7,553 nucleotides of DNA, taken from positions 1 to 7,553 of the forward strand of contig JACCYS010000096.1 in the NCBI GenBank assembly GCA_013696365.1, read 5' to 3'. Position numbers and translations under genes: made by a program. The stretch is from Nocardioidaceae bacterium (GTDB lineage: Bacteria; Actinomycetota; Actinomycetes; Propionibacteriales; Nocardioidaceae). Below the pieces are notes generated by a model, which saw nothing but the letters and a program-made list of their open reading frames with translations, ran no database searches and was not told the DNA's origin. Every line of letters starts with the position of its first letter. Positions within the stretch are counted from its first letter, which is position 1. This document shows positions 5,896 through 7,553 of this stretch, one piece after another.

Positions 5896-6813
5896 ATGGC
5901 CTTTCGACGCCGCTCCCTGATCCCGCTTGCCTGCGGCACCGAGACTAGGGCACCGGGTGTGGCCGGCGGCAGCGCGTCGGTCGTCGCTGAATCCACTGAG
6001 CCAGCAAGCCTGCTGTCCAGCCGACGTCCGTACCGATCCCCGAGAGAGAGGTGACGACCGGTCATCCCATGCTGGTCCTCGACGAGGGCGAAGGAGCTGA
6101 ACTCTGCCTGGGGGTTGTGATGACCTCCTTGCCGCCCCAGTGCGGTGGGCCCCGCATCAGCGAGTGGGACTGGGCCGAGCACGACAACGAGTATCAGCAG
6201 CTGGGCGGCACGCGGTGGGGGGAGTTCGTGTTCACCGGCCTTTTCGACGGCGCCACGGTGACGCCTCGCGTCATGGTTCCAGCTAATGAGCACGACCACC
6301 AGACCCGCGACGAACGCGACCCTTTTCAAGACCTCGTGCCCCGAACCCGAGGGTGGGTGGATCGTCAGCAGCAGGCGTCTCGGGCACAAGGACCTCGACG
6401 CGGCATTTCGCACAGCCAATCGACTCGACGACTATGCGGGCTCCTTCGTCGACACATCCGTCGACTCACGAACGATGAAGCAGATGGACACCGACGCCGC
6501 GGCGGGCAGTGACGACGTGGCGACGTGGATCGTCAACGTCGCGGTGACCGAGGATCCGATCGCGGCCAAGACTGCAATCCGTGCAGTGTGGGGTGGCGGG
6601 GTGTGCGTGACCGCAGCCGAGCACACCGAGAGCGAGCTGCGCCGCATCGGGACCGAGGTGCGGGAGCTGCCAGGCTGGTTGAGCAGCAGCACTGGCGATG
6701 ACGAGGTCGAGGTCCAGGTCACCTACGACGATGGCAGCATCCAGGCCTGGGTCGACCAGGAGTACGGCTCGGGGGTCGTCGTCGTGAGCAGCGCCCTCGC
6801 CGATGTCACCTAG
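5896..6813 (+). pseudogene. Frameshifted lipoprotein-like hypothetical gene
   Basis: Three consecutive plus-strand frames read as one protein. From 5896, MAFRRRSLIPLACGTETRA looks like a shortened lipoprotein signal with a cysteine, then a Ser/Ala/Pro-rich linker. From about 6000-6025 the frame must move back by one base to continue as TSVPIPE. It then reads VLDEGEGAELCLGVVMTSLP (6072-6131), PPQCGGP, WDW and WGEFVFTGLFDGATVT. At about 6323-6328 (CTTTTCA) one extra base shifts it again to KTSCPEPEGGW, and it stays open for about 160 residues to the TAG at 6811. I recognise the C.G...PPQCGGP..WDW / CPEPEGGW layout from unnamed actinobacterial secreted hypothetical proteins; the function is unknown. 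A GTG at 6051 with GAGAG upstream or the ATG at 6286 could start shorter pieces. The hydrophobic core of the signal is too short to work well, which fits decay. Confidence 0.65.
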
Positions 6814-6971
6814 TGGCCTATCGCAGTGGTCTCCTCGCCGATCTCGTTGAGCTGGACTCGTACGGCATCGAAGACGAGCCCGTCCATGAGGTCGCCGCGC
6901 CGCACGTGGCCGTCGATGGCGTCGCTGGCGGCCTGAATGTCGTGCAGGCGCTGGCGGTCACGTCGGCTCAC
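6810..6971 (-). pseudogene. Truncated HEPN (DUF86) toxin of a HEPN-MNT pair
   Basis: The GTG start at 6971 overlaps the MNT stop by four bases (GTGA). The 53 codons read RQRLHDIQAASDAIDGHVRR (6-25) and GDLMDGLVFDAVRVQLNEIG (26-45). This is the N-terminal half of a DUF86 HEPN domain: helix 1 with LHDI.AA.DAI, then GL..DAVR..L.EIGE. Family members are about 110-120 residues and carry the RNase motif R-x(4-6)-H in their second half. Here homology stops after EIGE and a TAG follows seven codons later, so the catalytic motif is absent. The break (about 6813-6832) abuts the end of the convergent broken lipoprotein-like gene, whose last codons it overlaps. The fragment cannot be an active RNase; whether it still binds the MNT protein is open. 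Confidence 0.8.
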
Positions 6972-7252
6972 AGGGGCACCGCCGAACGGATGGCTTCGGA
7001 AGCGACGTCCGGCTTGAGGCTGTCAGCCGGCACGACGTCGACGTCTGCATGGAGCAGGGTGCGTAGGTCGCGCTCGAACCGGCCAAGGCCCACTAGGCCG
7101 GTGCCGGGAGCAAGGTCCACCAGCAGGTCGACGTCGCTGTCCGCCGTGTCCTCCCCGCGCGCGACGCTGCCGAACACCCGCACATTGCTGGCCCCGTGTG
7201 AGTCGGCCAGCCGCAAGATCTCGGCGCGATGCTCACGCACTCGCTGGCCCAC
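6968..7252 (-). CDS. MNT-type nucleotidyltransferase (antitoxin of a HEPN-MNT pair)
   Basis: This is a 94-residue minimal nucleotidyltransferase. Residues 28-42 read GSVARGEDTADSDVD, the GS-x-x-RG-x(5)-SD-x-D signature, with Asp40 and Asp42 as metal ligands. The third carboxylate is Asp72 in DVDVVPADSL. In HEPN-MNT modules the enzyme transfers AMP from ATP to a tyrosine of the HEPN toxin and so silences it; that role is from family knowledge. The active-site residues are complete and the frame is open, so the enzyme may be functional even though its partner is cut. The GTG at 7252 gives an N-terminus (GQRVREHRAEILRLA) of normal family length. A TTG at 7273 or an ATG at 7372 would add residues with no family resemblance, and the Shine-Dalgarno evidence is weak for all. 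The HEPN remnant overlaps by four bases. Confidence 0.85.
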   Translation of the reverse strand: MGQRVREHRAEILRLADSHGASNVRVFGSVARGEDTADSDVDLLVDLAPGTGLVGLGRFERDLRTLLHADVDVVPADSLKPDVASEAIRSAVPL

Positions 7253-7295
7253 AGGTCCCGTCAGCTGCCGCAACCGCGACGGCGCAGGACTAGCG

Positions 7296-7327
7296 GATCG
7301 TAGATAACACCAGGCAAGACTACGATC
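7296..7327 (-). promoter_or_regulatory. Inverted repeat upstream of MNT, candidate operator
   Basis: GATCGTAG (7296-7303) and CTACGATC (7320-7327) are perfect 8-bp arms around a 16-base spacer, giving a centre-to-centre distance of 24 bases. It lies 44 bases before the chosen MNT start, on the side where its promoter should be. A dimeric regulator or toxin-antitoxin complex binding on one DNA face would fit. A transcribed hairpin is the alternative. Confidence 0.45.
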
Positions 7328-7376
7328 TTGCGTCCCGGCTGAGCCTTGCGCGAGCGGTGGGCTACAGGGCATGGTG

Positions 7377-7404
7377 TATCCGAACTAGGTAAGCACGGAT
7401 ATCC
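7377..7404 (+). promoter_or_regulatory. vapB promoter region with candidate operator
   Basis: TATCCG (7377-7382) and CGGATA (7396-7401) are perfect 6-bp arms around 13 bases. The right arm continues into the 8-bp palindrome GGATATCC (7397-7404). TAGGTA at 7386-7391 could serve as a -10. The dyad sits 15-40 bases before the vapB start, where VapB-VapC complexes usually autorepress. Confidence 0.4.
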
Positions 7405-7416
7405 GAGGTGGGGGTT

Positions 7417-7553
7417 GTGACCAAGACGCTGATCGACGTGGATCCGGACCTGCTCCGCCAGGCCAAGGACGCGCTCGCAACGGACACGAAAAAGGCCACC
7501 GTGAACGCGGCGCTGGCCGAAGTCGTCTCGCTGCACGCGCGTCGGGCCCTGCT
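7417..7553 (+). CDS. vapB: VapB-family type II antitoxin (partial, N-terminal 45 residues)
   Basis: The GTG at 7417 follows a G-rich ribosome binding site (GAGGTGGGGG, 7405-7414). The visible residues MTKTLIDVDPDLLRQAKDAL, then TKKATVNAALAEVV, match the short actinobacterial VapB (DUF2191-like) pattern. It begins with a single beta strand that pairs in the ribbon-helix-helix dimer (TKTLIDVD), followed by helix A and then the TKK.TVN.AL..VV helix. Its partner would be a PIN-domain RNase (VapC), normally encoded immediately downstream with a short overlap and here beyond the right edge. The protein would bind DNA through the N-terminal ribbon and block VapC with its missing C-terminus. It is transcribed divergently from MNT across a 164-base region that holds two inverted repeats. 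The family call is fairly secure; the presence of vapC is inference. Confidence 0.85.
   Translation, partial: MTKTLIDVDPDLLRQAKDALATDTKKATVNAALAEVVSLHARRAL

Noticed and set aside
5886..6419. 177-codon minus-strand frame
   Set aside because: The plus strand here has conserved-looking motifs (PPQCGGP, WDW) in two frames; the minus frame has none.
7261..7536. 91-codon minus-strand frame across the vapB start
   Set aside because: It is antisense to vapB and its operator region, and its sequence shows no domain.

Overview
The window is GC-rich chromosomal DNA with GTG starts, G-rich Shine-Dalgarno sequences and protein families common in high-GC Gram-positive bacteria. These include a permease-prefix/DUF4153-like protein paired with PadR, HEPN-MNT and VapB toxin-antitoxin pieces, and a secreted propeller of the delta-60-repeat kind. 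An actinobacterium, possibly of the Nocardioides/Propionibacteriales type, fits best. That is inference from family recognition and composition; no search was run.

Left edge (1-286): the last 36 codons of a plus-strand gene, probably an antitoxin, followed by a short hairpin and no clear gene. Positions 287-5166 hold six minus-strand genes. In transcription order these are an alpha/beta hydrolase, a PadR-family repressor, a multi-pass membrane protein with an N-terminal permease prefix domain, a small cupin, a DUF309 protein and a secreted beta-propeller protein. PadR and the membrane protein are 5 bases apart and should be one autoregulated unit. Cupin and DUF309 are 17 bases apart and look co-transcribed. 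The hydrolase and the propeller protein appear to be single units.

The character changes at 5167-5640. This stretch has no convincing gene. It holds a cluster of TGCGT repeats, a 15-bp perfect inverted repeat, and then the 3' half only of a tRNA gene on the minus strand, cut off at the anticodon loop. A tRNA 3' fragment of this kind is the usual scar of a site-specifically integrated element. By the normal geometry, the sequence to the right (5640 onward) would be the element side, with an intact tRNA at its far end outside this window. No integrase is visible.

The region right of the scar (5640-7553) is decayed accessory DNA. It contains a lipoprotein-like hypothetical gene broken by two apparent frameshifts and a HEPN (DUF86) toxin gene cut to 53 codons, so that its ribonuclease motif is missing. 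The partner MNT nucleotidyltransferase gene is still open. Divergent from it is the start of a vapB antitoxin gene running off the right edge. Two perfect inverted repeats lie in the divergent MNT/vapB promoter region and are good operator candidates. I see no clearly new defence or biosynthetic system. The most informative features are the tRNA scar, the HEPN truncation beside an open MNT gene, and the frameshifted lipoprotein-like gene.
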